DNA of 5,082 nucleotides from an uncultured Ruminococcus sp. (GCA_902803125.1 CADCOZ010000193.1:1-5082), one strand, 5' to 3'; positions 1-4,911 are shown, numbered from the stretch's first letter. Numbers and translations are program-made. Notes: generated by a model not told the origin, from the sequence alone.

Positions 1-328
1 CCTCCGGGGGGGTCTTGCGGAGCTTCAGACCAAAAGCCATGTTCTCAAACACGGTCATATGCGGATAAAGAGCATAGTTCTGGAATACCATCGCAATATC
101 TCTTTCCTTGGGGGAGATGTCATTGGCCAGAACATCACCAATGTGCAGTTCGCCTTTGGAGATATCTTCCAAACCGGCAATCATTCGCAGTGTGGTGGAC
201 TTACCGCAGCCGGAAGGTCCTACGAAGATAATAAACTCTTTGTCGGCAATCTCCAGGTTGAAGTCATGAACGGCCACGACATTACCATCATAAATTTTGT
301 AAACATTTTTTAATGATACACTTGCCAT
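1..328 (-). CDS. ugpC: ABC transporter ATP-binding protein, UgpC/MsmX type (N-terminal part)
   Basis: This is the nucleotide-binding subunit of a CUT1-type carbohydrate ABC importer. It hydrolyses ATP on the cytoplasmic face to drive uptake of oligosaccharides or glycerol-3-phosphate-like substrates. About 109 residues are visible, starting [15 protein letters not shown]; the rest lies beyond the left edge. Walker A (GPSGCGKST) is at residues 37-45, and the Q-loop segment [13 protein letters not shown] at 81-93 is very typical of the UgpC/MsmK/MalK branch. The signature LSGGQ, Walker B and C-terminal TOBE-like regions are outside the window. The ATG at 326-328 has AGGAGG at 335-340, six bases away. 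No permease or binding-protein gene lies upstream, which fits a multipurpose ATPase such as MsmX that serves several importers; that is inference, because the downstream side is not visible. The family is sure, but the exact substrate and the symbol are not. Confidence 0.93.
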   Translation of the reverse strand, partial: MASVSLKNVYKIYDGNVVAVHDFNLEIADKEFIIFVGPSGCGKSTTLRMIAGLEDISKGELHIGDVLANDISPKERDIAMVFQNYALYPHMTVFENMAFGLKLRKTPPE

Positions 329-345
329 AATTATCCTCCTGCATT

Positions 346-362
346 CGCTTTGAAACAAAGCG
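346..362. promoter_or_regulatory. Perfect 7-3-7 palindrome in the leader of the ABC ATPase gene
   Basis: CGCTTTG-AAA-CAAAGCG is a perfect inverted repeat between the presumed transcription start (near 382) and the ribosome site (335-340). As DNA it could be a repressor operator, which is common for sugar-uptake genes. As RNA it would be a 7-bp stem with a 3-base loop just five bases upstream of AGGAGG, able to shape or protect the 5' end. It lacks the central CG of a typical LacI or CcpA site, so no regulator is named. Confidence 0.5.
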
Positions 363-388
363 TTATTAATACAACATCTAACACTAAT

Positions 389-397
389 ACTATAGCA
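389..397 (-). promoter_or_regulatory. Extended -10 promoter for the ABC ATPase gene
   Basis: Read on the minus strand, TGC-TATAGT is an extended -10 (TGn plus a 5/6 match to TATAAT). No good -35 lies 16-18 bases upstream, where the DNA is AT-rich; extended -10 promoters can work without one. Transcription would start near 382 and give a leader of about 55 bases containing the 346-362 palindrome. The region 400-505 otherwise shows only AT-rich DNA and a weak inverted repeat (464-480), with no clear terminator for the upstream gene. Confidence 0.45.
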
Positions 398-505
398 GAA
401 AATTTCCAAAAATAAAAGACTTTTTTTTACTAAAATCTGAACCTTTACTTTAGGTATAATTCACATAATACAAAATTATGAGGTCGTTTTTATGCAAAAT
501 GTACA

Positions 506-1237
506 CTAAATTTCCTCATTGATTCCGTGATTTCGGCTTAAAAGTTCAACAATTTCCTGTTCTGTCAGCCGTCTGGCCTGTCCGACCGCCAGCGTTTCAT
601 CTAACGATACGCCGCCGATTTTCAGCCGTTTCAGGTAAATGACTTCTGCACCGACGGCATGGAACATTCGCTTGATTTGGTGAAATTTTCCTTCGCAAAT
701 CTCTACTAAGGCCTTGTTTTCTCCCAACAGCTTCATTTCAGCCGGCAGGAAAGTCTGTTCACCGGTCTGTATCCCGTTGGCAAAGGCCTGACAATCGGAT
801 TCTGTCAAAATTCTATCACAATGCACCTCGTAGCGTTTATAGACATGGCTTTTCGGGGCAAGCATTTTATGGGCTAAGTTCCCGTCATTGGTCAGCAGAA
901 TAAAGCCTTCGGTATCTTTATCCAGCCGTCCGGCGGGGAACAGGTCACGGTCTTTCAGCTCATCCGGCAAAAGGTCTATCACGGTTTTGGCTCGTTTATC
1001 TGTCGAGGCCGACAAAACGCCCTGCGGTTTATACAGCATGATATAGCTGTACGACCGCACCACAACAGGCTGACCGTCTACCGAAAAGGTGGTTGTCAGC
1101 GGGTCAAACTTTTCCTCCGGCCGCTTCACGACCTGTCCGTTGGCCAAAACTCTGCCGGCTTTGATGAGGGCTTTCACGCCGCTTCGGCTGGCAATATTGG
1201 CAGAAGATAGAATTTTATCAATACGCTGTGCCGCCAT
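506..1237 (-). CDS. rsuA: 16S rRNA pseudouridine synthase (RsuA family)
   Basis: This enzyme isomerises a specific uridine to pseudouridine; the E. coli RsuA target is U516 of 16S rRNA, within the small-subunit precursor. The 243-residue length matches the family (E. coli RsuA is 231). An S4 RNA-binding domain occupies about residues 4-50. The KPQG motif is at 70-73 and the catalytic motif GRLDKDTEG at 103-111, with D106 as the expected nucleophile. EGKFHQIKRMF at 182-192 is the RsuA form (RluB/RluE-type proteins have RNREVRR here), and IGG is at 207-209. The ATG at 1235-1237 is the only in-frame start near the S4 domain. It lacks a well-spaced Shine-Dalgarno, but AAGGAG lies 28 bases upstream beyond a hairpin (see the leader entry). 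It stands alone and divergent from the peroxidase gene. The family is sure; RsuA rather than a sister specificity is very likely. Confidence 0.93.
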   Translation of the reverse strand: MAAQRIDKILSSANIASRSGVKALIKAGRVLANGQVVKRPEEKFDPLTTTFSVDGQPVVVRSYSYIMLYKPQGVLSASTDKRAKTVIDLLPDELKDRDLFPAGRLDKDTEGFILLTNDGNLAHKMLAPKSHVYKRYEVHCDRILTESDCQAFANGIQTGEQTFLPAEMKLLGENKALVEICEGKFHQIKRMFHAVGAEVIYLKRLKIGGVSLDETLAVGQARRLTEQEIVELLSRNHGINEEI

Positions 1238-1244
1238 GTTATCC

Positions 1245-1271
1245 GTCGAGCAGACAGACTCGACACTCCTT
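1245..1271 (-). promoter_or_regulatory. rsuA leader: Shine-Dalgarno separated from ATG by a hairpin
   Basis: On the minus strand, AAGGAG (1266-1271) is followed by a perfect 6-bp inverted repeat, GTCGAG / CTCGAC (1259-1264 and 1245-1250, 8-base loop), then GGATAAC and the ATG. Linear spacing is 28 bases, which is too far. With the hairpin folded the SD-to-ATG path shrinks to about 8 bases, which is ideal. A similar arrangement is known for phage T4 gene 38. A second segment, GCAGACA in the transcript (1296-1302), can pair with the loop and 3' arm (1250-1256) and would compete with this hairpin. Confidence 0.5.
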
Positions 1272-1329
1272 TCCGTGTATTTGATGTGAAAGGGTTGTCT
1301 GCCGCCCTTCCCATACGGTTTGGATATTC

Positions 1330-1359
1330 ATTATAGCATGATAATGTTTTGGCTGTCAA
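1330..1359 (-). promoter_or_regulatory. Near-consensus sigma-A promoter for rsuA
   Basis: On the minus strand the -35 is TTGACA (1354-1359), the spacer is 18 bases and the -10 is TATAAT (1330-1335), with an extended TGC before it. Transcription would start near 1323, giving a leader of about 86 bases. A perfect dyad CTGTCA-A-TGACAG (1353-1365) overlaps the -35 and could be an operator. Confidence 0.8.
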
Positions 1360-1397
1360 TGACAGACTTTGGAAATTTCTTCTGCTCCGTCAGTCAC

Positions 1398-1439
1398 CTG
1401 GGGGAAAACTTTTTCTGGCGAAAAAAAGTTTTCCCCCAG
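1398..1439. repeat. Perfect 17-bp inverted repeat, intergenic
   Basis: The arms at 1398-1414 and 1423-1439 (CTGGGGGAAAACTTTTT and its exact complement) flank an 8-base loop, CTGGCGAA. The stem lies between two divergent promoters, so there is no gene for it to terminate, and neither side has the expected T-tract directly after the stem. It resembles the dispersed hairpin repeats found in clostridial intergenic DNA; copies elsewhere in the genome cannot be checked here. Confidence 0.75.
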
Positions 1440-1440
1440 A

Positions 1441-1536
1441 CCCCTTTTCAAAATTCGCTGACTTTTGGTTCCTCAACCATTATTCGTTATTCATTATTCA
1501 TTATTCACTTTTTCTCCCCTTTTCAAAATTCGCTGA
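1441..1536. repeat. 21-bp direct repeat flanking a 7-bp tandem repeat
   Basis: The 21-base sequence beginning CCCCTTTTCAAAATTCG occurs exactly at 1441-1461 and 1516-1536, offset by 75 bases. Between the copies, 1479-1506 holds four 7-base units (ATTATTC three times, GTTATTC once). Together with the adjacent 17-bp hairpin this forms a repeat module filling most of the gap between the rsuA and peroxidase promoters. I see no credible gene in 1366-1578. Confidence 0.8.
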
Positions 1537-1578
1537 GGTTGACCTGCCAAAATGGGGAAACTTATGTTTTCTGTTCGT

Positions 1579-1614
1579 TTGTCATTGACAACCCAAATGT
1601 TGTCATGCTATGAT
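1579..1614 (+). promoter_or_regulatory. Sigma-A promoter of the glutathione peroxidase gene with overlapping dyads
   Basis: The -35 is TTGACA (1585-1590), followed by an 18-base spacer and TATGAT (1609-1614) preceded by TGC. Transcription would start near 1621. Two perfect dyads overlap the -35: TTGTCA-T-TGACAA (1579-1591), and TGACAAC (1586-1592) with GTTGTCA (1599-1605). The first has the same core and the same placement as the dyad at the rsuA promoter. Neither resembles a PerR box, so the regulator is unknown. Confidence 0.75.
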
Positions 1615-1643
1615 AAAAGTGTCAGCAGGAGCAGAGCAAGCGG

Positions 1644-1687
1644 TATCTCCGAGGCCTGTGCATATGCAGGTGTTTTTTGCAGAGATA
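1644..1687 (+). promoter_or_regulatory. Possible attenuator hairpin in the peroxidase leader
   Basis: The leader is about 149 bases long. CCTG (1655-1658) pairs with CAGG (1667-1670) around the palindromic TGCATATGCA, and TGTTTTTTG follows (T-run 1673-1678), which looks like a small intrinsic terminator. An outer pair TATCTC (1644-1649) / GAGATA (1682-1687) encloses it. The stem is short, so terminator function is uncertain. A separate small hairpin AACGG-GAAT-CCGTT is at 1708-1721. Confidence 0.3.
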
Positions 1688-1698
1688 GGAGAAAACAG

Positions 1699-1857
1699 AT
1701 GGCAACAAACGGGAATCCGTTGGCGTGTTATGCTGTCATACCATTAAAATTTGATAAGGAGGGTTATTCATGTCGTTTTATGATTATTCAGTGCCGACCG
1801 TTGACGGCGAGGAGCTGTCCATGCGAACCTTGGAAGGAAAGGTGGTCATTGTGGTAA
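1699..1857 (+). CDS. Possible upstream ORF (52 aa) overlapping the peroxidase start
   Basis: An ATG at 1699-1701 has AGGAG (1687-1691) seven bases upstream, so it has a good initiation site of its own inside the leader. The reading begins MATNGNPLACYAVIPLKFDK and continues out of frame into the peroxidase gene, ending at a TAA at 1855-1857, about 88 bases past the peroxidase start. It contains five cysteines in 52 residues, most of them in the stretch that is simply the other frame of the peroxidase gene. It resembles no family I know. If translated, ribosomes would run across the peroxidase start site, so its likely role would be to modulate translation rather than to make a functional protein. 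It may also be a chance ORF. Confidence 0.22.
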   Translation: MATNGNPLACYAVIPLKFDKEGYSCRFMIIQCRPLTARSCPCEPWKERWSLW

Positions 1858-2315
1858 ACACCGCCACCGGCTGTGGCTTTACGCCGCATTATAAGTCCCT
1901 GCAAAAGATGTATGAGCAATACCACGAAAAGGGTTTGGAGATTATTGATGTGCCGTGCAACCAGTTTGCCGGACAAACCCCCGGTACGGACGAAGAGATT
2001 CATGAGTTCTGTACGCTGAAATACCACACGGCCTTTCCCCAGATGAAAAAGTCGGATGTCAACGGTGAAAACGCCCTGCCGTTATTTGCGTTTTTGAAGC
2101 AGCAGCAAGGTTTTCAGGGGTTCGGCAAAGGTGTTGCGGCGTTTGCGATGGATAAAATGCTCAAGAAGATAGACAAAGACTATAAAAGTACGCCCGATAT
2201 CAAATGGAATTTCACAAAGTTTGTTATTGACCGCACGGGTCAGGTAATTGCCCGTTTTGAACCGACTGCCGATATGAAGGAACTGGAGAAATGCGTTGTG
2301 GCCGCCCTTGGATAA
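1770..2315 (+). CDS. Glutathione peroxidase family protein (Cys type, probably thioredoxin-dependent)
   Basis: This cytoplasmic thiol peroxidase reduces hydrogen peroxide and organic hydroperoxides. Bacterial Cys-type members usually draw electrons from thioredoxin rather than glutathione. The 181 residues form one thioredoxin-fold domain of normal family length, without a signal peptide. The peroxidatic Cys35 sits in NTATGCGFTPHY (30-41) and is encoded by TGT, so it is not selenocysteine. Gln65 lies in PCNQFAGQ (62-69), and Trp146-Asn147 in WNFTKF (146-151); these complete the family's catalytic tetrad. Cys81 in EFCTLKYHTAFP is positioned as the resolving cysteine of the atypical 2-Cys cycle. 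The start is set by AAGGAGGG (1756-1763), six bases before the ATG. It is monocistronic, with its own promoter and a bidirectional terminator. It is homologous to BsaA/Gpo of Bacillus and BtuE of E. coli. Confidence 0.95.
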   Translation: MSFYDYSVPTVDGEELSMRTLEGKVVIVVNTATGCGFTPHYKSLQKMYEQYHEKGLEIIDVPCNQFAGQTPGTDEEIHEFCTLKYHTAFPQMKKSDVNGENALPLFAFLKQQQGFQGFGKGVAAFAMDKMLKKIDKDYKSTPDIKWNFTKFVIDRTGQVIARFEPTADMKELEKCVVAALG

Positions 2316-2373
2316 ACAAGGCAGGCGAGCCGCCGCTTTCGGTTCTTAAAAAAACTGCGACACAGCAAAGAAA

Positions 2374-2421
2374 AACCTCGATGAAGCCGCCGCATCAGCG
2401 GGACTCACCGAGGTTATTTTT
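2374..2421. terminator. Bidirectional intrinsic terminator between convergent genes
   Basis: AACCTCG (2374-2380) pairs with CGAGGTT (2409-2415). The stem continues past one mismatch with TGA/TCA and has an inner CCGC/GCGG pair. On the plus strand ATTTTTAT follows, ending the peroxidase transcript. On the minus strand the stem is followed by TTTTCTTTG, ending the transcript of the surface-protein gene at 2481-3467. Confidence 0.82.
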
Positions 2422-2480
2422 ATGGGATATCAGGCAGAGCCGACAGGGATTTGTCCGCCCTCACCGTTACCGCAGGGGTA

Positions 2481-3467
2481 TCAGGTACGCTTTTTTCTCA
2501 GGGCAAAGAGAATGGTAACGCCGGCGGTAAGTCCCATGACGGATAACATGACCATGGACTGACCGTTGTCACCGGTGGCGGCAGGGCCGTCAGGTGCGCT
2601 GATAGAAATATCTTTGGCCTGATTCGGGTCTGCCGAGGGTTTATCGCTGTGGGATACCGAACCGTCATGGGAAGTCGTGTCAGAGGGGGTAATGTCAGAC
2701 GGGGTGATATCAGACGGGGTGCTGTCCGTGGGTGTGGAGCTGTCCTCTGTTGCATTAGAAACAACGGAAACCTCTGAATTATCATTTGAACCACTGATGT
2801 CTGACGGTTCATCGTCCGGTTTGGAAGAGCCGTCCGGTACGGGATCGGGATCCGGGTCGGGTTTCGGGGTGGGACCGGGATCGGGTTCAGGTTCCGGTTC
2901 AATATCTATTTGGGATTCATCGTAAGGGGACAGCCTGAAGCTGGCCAGTACAAAACGGGAATAGTGCGGCGGTGTTACTTTCAGGGAGTCCGGCAGCGTT
3001 TGGGCTTCCACCTCTTGGAACTTCCCGTCCTCATAGACAAAAACATAGTTATACATATTAACATAATTCGACATAAAATAAATAGTGGCCAAAGGGGAAA
3101 TCGAATCGCCGTCCTCTGTCCAGAAGTCGATGTCCACCAAATCGGCATCATAAAGGTACATACCTTTATAGTATTTGTATTCCTTGCGGAACTTTCCCAA
3201 AATATCATCGTCCAGCACGGGTTCAATGTGGAAATAGTAAATGCCGTTCTCCAGAGAAGAGCCATCGACAGCGGCGGCGGCTGTCATGCTGCCACGCCAG
3301 CTAAAGTCCTCCATCGTTCTGACGGCGGTCACCATTTCATCTCCGGACACCTCAAACCGCACATAGCTGTTAGAGAATCCGGGACCTACGGCGTTGACCG
3401 ATCCACTCAGCACGGCGGCAGCGGTGGCGGCGGTCAGGACTGCAAAAATGCTTTTTCTTGTTTTCAT
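2481..3467 (-). CDS. Secreted, probably cell-surface-anchored protein of unknown function (paralogue 1)
   Basis: The function is not recognised. The 328-residue product has a signal peptide (MKTRKSIF, hydrophobic core, likely cleaved after SVNA at residue 26) and a folded region of about 30-180. That region carries YYFH (77-80), a Tyr/Asp-rich middle, TEDG (117-120) and a closing HYSRFVLASF (168-177). Then comes a Pro/Glu/Asp linker (about 188-222), a Ser/Thr/Asp-rich low-complexity stalk with TPSD repeats (to about 290), and a tail: PAATGD (295-300), a hydrophobic helix (about 304-322) and RKKR. The tail is laid out like a sortase signal, but LP is replaced by PA. The ATG at 3465-3467 is chosen because it begins the signal peptide and has AAGGAG (3479-3484), at a longish 11-base spacing; the in-frame ATG at 3566 lies in the promoter. 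It shares its folded domain with the neighbouring gene at 3868-4593. Confidence 0.85.
   Translation of the reverse strand: MKTRKSIFAVLTAATAAAVLSGSVNAVGPGFSNSYVRFEVSGDEMVTAVRTMEDFSWRGSMTAAAAVDGSSLENGIYYFHIEPVLDDDILGKFRKEYKYYKGMYLYDADLVDIDFWTEDGDSISPLATIYFMSNYVNMYNYVFVYEDGKFQEVEAQTLPDSLKVTPPHYSRFVLASFRLSPYDESQIDIEPEPEPDPGPTPKPDPDPDPVPDGSSKPDDEPSDISGSNDNSEVSVVSNATEDSSTPTDSTPSDITPSDITPSDTTSHDGSVSHSDKPSADPNQAKDISISAPDGPAATGDNGQSMVMLSVMGLTAGVTILFALRKKRT
2680..2724 (-). repeat. 15-bp tandem repeat encoding TPSD-type stalk repeats
   Basis: Three 15-base units start at 2680, 2695 and 2710 (core TCAGACGGGGTG, slightly varied). They encode successive TPSDI/TPSDT units in the stalk of paralogue 1. The unit is a multiple of three, so copy-number change by slippage would alter stalk length without breaking the frame. 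Confidence 0.75.
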
Positions 3468-3525
3468 GTTTACGGCATCTCCTTCAATATTGTTTGATTT
3501 GGCAAAGCATTTTTCATCGAAATAT

Positions 3526-3594
3526 AGCATATCATAGAGCTTTTCCGCTGTCAATTGCCAGCCCAACTATTTTATCCGTTCTTTCCGCTGTCAA
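3526..3594 (-). promoter_or_regulatory. Promoter region of surface-protein paralogue 1 (possibly two tandem promoters)
   Basis: The proximal -35 TTGACA (3549-3554) has a 17-base spacer to TATGCT (3526-3531). An alternative extended -10, TGC-TATATT, is at 3521-3529. A second TTGACA (3589-3594) lies 40 bases upstream with a weak AATAGT -10 (3566-3571) after 17 bases. An imperfect palindrome, CTGTCAATTGCCAG (3548-3561), covers the proximal -35. Confidence 0.55.
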
Positions 3595-3609
3595 TCTATA
3601 CAATCTATA
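3542..3609. repeat. Duplicated 14-bp -35 element and 9-bp tandem repeat
   Basis: TTTCCGCTGTCAAT occurs exactly at 3542-3555 and 3582-3595; on the minus strand each copy carries TTGACA. Immediately beyond, CAATCTATA is repeated in tandem (3592-3600 and 3601-3609). Confidence 0.7.
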
Positions 3610-3642
3610 CAACCTGCCCTTACCACCTGCTTAAAATCCTTC

Positions 3643-3679
3643 CCAACACCACAAGATGTTGGAGGGCTTTGCCTTCCAA
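3643..3679. repeat. Overlapping, mutually exclusive hairpins in the intergenic region
   Basis: CCAACA (3643-3648) pairs with TGTTGG (3657-3662). TTGGAGGGC (3659-3667) pairs with GCCTTCCAA (3671-3679), with one G-T pair and a 3-base loop. The two share TTGG at 3659-3662, so only one can form. No T-tract follows, so this is not a good terminator; it resembles a remnant of a dispersed intergenic repeat. The rest of 3610-3790 holds only a perfect 14-bp palindrome, CATCATGCATGATG, at 3733-3746. Confidence 0.5.
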
Positions 3680-3790
3680 ACCTCCTGTTTATTACATTGA
3701 TGTGTACCTTACCGGTTTCTGATAAACTCACACATCATGCATGATGATGAAACAGCCATCAGGTTTTATACCCGCCTTGTTTGCTATAGG

Positions 3791-3832
3791 CCACAAAAGG
3801 GAAAAGGCACTGCCCGAAGACAGTGCCTGTGG
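3791..3832 (-). terminator. Intrinsic terminator of surface-protein paralogue 2, with UUCG tetraloop
   Basis: On the minus strand AGGCACTG (3821-3828) pairs with CAGTGCCT (3805-3812). The loop closes as C(TTCG)G, a very stable tetraloop, after a T-G pair. The stem is followed by TTTCCCTTTTG, and outer CCACA/TGTGG arms (3791-3795, 3828-3832) are also visible. It sits about 40 bases after the stop codon at 3868. Confidence 0.85.
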
Positions 3833-3867
3833 TATAAGGAAGAATGTTTATTTGTTGAACCAACTAA

Positions 3868-4593
3868 TTACTTGGAAGACTTCTTAGCCTTAATAGCTAC
3901 AACAGAAGTGCCAAGAGCAACAAGAGCCATCACAGCAAATACAATAGCAGTGGTGGTACCGGTGCTGTCACCCGTCTTAACATCAGTAGAGGGCTGGCTT
4001 ACCGGAGTGGTCTGGCTGGTCTGGCTGGTCTGGCTTGTCTGGCTGTCCTGGCTGGGCTGGCTGGTCGGATTTTCATAAATAGCAGCGATAGCGAATCTGG
4101 AGAAGTGCATGGGGGTAGCTTCTTCCATAGTACCAATGTTCTTCCAGCCGTTGTCATACATATAAACGGTGTTGTGAGCAGAAGCCTTGGAAGTCTTGAA
4201 AGTCAGCTTTACGCCTGTGGGCTGTACAGGGTTGCCGTCCTTATCCTTGAAGTTGATTTCGAGCAGATCAAAGTAATCAATCTCCTGATCTTCTCTCAGG
4301 ATAACGGTCTGTACAAAGTTGTTCTCTTCTTCCTGATCAGCCAACAGTTCAGCATGGAAGAAGTAGTCACCGGCAGCCAGAGAATCAACGGGCAGCTGAG
4401 CGGTAACGTCCAGTGTAATGCCAACCTGACCGTTCAGGGTTGCGGTAACGGATACACCTTCACCATCTACCTTCTCGAAGGGAACGTCCAGTGTGGAAAC
4501 ACCGAGCGTGTTCGCATTGGCACCGATGGCAGAGATAGAAACGGCGGCAGTAACGGCTGCCAAAGTGGAAACGACGATTTTCTTCATATTCAT
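3868..4593 (-). CDS. Secreted, probably cell-surface-anchored protein of unknown function (paralogue 2)
   Basis: The function is not recognised. The 241-residue product has a signal peptide (MNMKKIVV and an Ala/Val core, likely cleaved after GANA at residue 27) and a folded, probably beta-rich domain from about 30 to 175. A short stalk of SQT/SQP repeats (about 178-200) follows, then a tail DVKTGD (204-209), a hydrophobic helix (about 214-233) and KAKKSSK. The domain aligns with paralogue 1: YFFH falls at 77-80 in both, DKDG matches TEDG at 117-120, and HFSRFAIAAI (163-172) matches HYSRFVLASF. The final motif resembles the HFSxYA ending common in clostridial surface beta-domains. The sortase-like tail lacks LP before xTG, so anchoring may be by a variant sortase or by the helix itself. 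The ATG at 4591-4593 has AGGAGG (4602-4607) eight bases away; Met3 is spaced worse. Confidence 0.88.
   Translation of the reverse strand: MNMKKIVVSTLAAVTAAVSISAIGANANTLGVSTLDVPFEKVDGEGVSVTATLNGQVGITLDVTAQLPVDSLAAGDYFFHAELLADQEEENNFVQTVILREDQEIDYFDLLEINFKDKDGNPVQPTGVKLTFKTSKASAHNTVYMYDNGWKNIGTMEEATPMHFSRFAIAAIYENPTSQPSQDSQTSQTSQTSQTTPVSQPSTDVKTGDSTGTTTAIVFAVMALVALGTSVVAIKAKKSSK
4011..4064 (-). repeat. 9-bp tandem repeat encoding SQT units
   Basis: Six 9-base units (core TCTGGCTGG on the plus strand, the last ones diverged) encode the Ser-Gln-Thr/Pro/Asp stalk of paralogue 2. The unit keeps the frame on expansion or contraction. Confidence 0.85.
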
Positions 4594-4640
4594 TGTAATA
4601 ACCTCCTAAATATTTGGACTTTCTTTTTTCGTCCTACAAC

Positions 4641-4669
4641 ATGATAGCACATGATTTCTGTGATGTCAA
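4641..4669 (-). promoter_or_regulatory. Sigma-A promoter of surface-protein paralogue 2
   Basis: On the minus strand the -35 TTGACA (4664-4669), a 17-base spacer and TATCAT (4641-4646) preceded by TGC form a near-consensus promoter. Transcription would start near 4634, giving a leader of about 40 bases. With AGGAGG and a stable terminator this suggests strong expression of a monocistronic message. Confidence 0.8.
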
Positions 4670-4675
4670 GAAAAT

Positions 4676-4697
4676 AGCAAAATATTTTCGTTTTGCT
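4676..4697 (-). terminator. Possible weak terminator upstream of paralogue 2
   Basis: AGCAAAA (4676-4682) and TTTTGCT (4691-4697) form a 7-bp AT-rich stem. On the minus strand ATTTTCTT follows, running straight into the -35 of paralogue 2. It could end a transcript starting near 4905, but the low GC content makes it weak. Confidence 0.35.
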
Positions 4698-4905
4698 AAG
4701 AATAATCCATATTCATCTTTATATTTTTGTTTATAACGTCTAAGCCGCAGCAATTTTCCCCGACATCCGGCAGCAGCACCTCTTTTTTTCACGAAAAACA
4801 GCCTATGGTGGTCGTTTAATTTCGGTAATAAACATTCTTCCCACGCAGCAGCCATCCGTGTCTGTACAGAGCAGGAACCCGCCGATGTGCTTGCCGCTGC
4901 TGCCT
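4698..4905 (-). ncRNA. Candidate structured non-coding transcript of unknown type
   Basis: About 210 bases lie between a consensus promoter (4912-4941) and a weak terminator (4676-4697), with no credible gene inside. The 5' segment GGCAGCAGC (4896-4904 on the minus strand) can pair perfectly with GCTGCTGCC (4769-4777) over 9 bp, or with GCTGCTGC (4845-4852) over 8 bp. These alternatives exclude each other, as in riboregulators. The length is in the range of 6S RNA, but I do not recognise 6S, tmRNA, SRP, RNase P or T-box signatures. A 95-codon ORF spans the region, but its ATG overlaps the -10 and it has no ribosome site. Confidence 0.25.
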
Positions 4906-4911
4906 GCTTTA

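Noticed and set aside
464..480. Terminator after rsuA (CATAAT / ATTATG inverted repeat)
   Set aside because: The stem is short and AT-only apart from the end pair, and no T-tract follows on the minus strand.
1398..1439. 17-bp hairpin as a transcription terminator
   Set aside because: No gene ends here on either strand, both flanking promoters point away, and no T-tract follows the stem.
1579..1614. PerR box at the peroxidase promoter
   Set aside because: The dyads are TGTCA/TGACA-based and do not resemble the AT-rich PerR consensus.
1860..1880. Selenocysteine version of the peroxidase
   Set aside because: The catalytic codon is TGT (Cys35), not TGA, and no readthrough is needed.
2910..3497. 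195-codon plus-strand ORF
   Set aside because: It is the antisense shadow of the surface-protein gene, which has a signal peptide, ribosome site and promoter; the plus-strand reading has none of these.
3468..3566. 33-residue N-terminal extension of surface-protein paralogue 1
   Set aside because: The upstream ATG lies inside the promoter, and the extension would bury the signal peptide; the ATG at 3465-3467 has AAGGAG.
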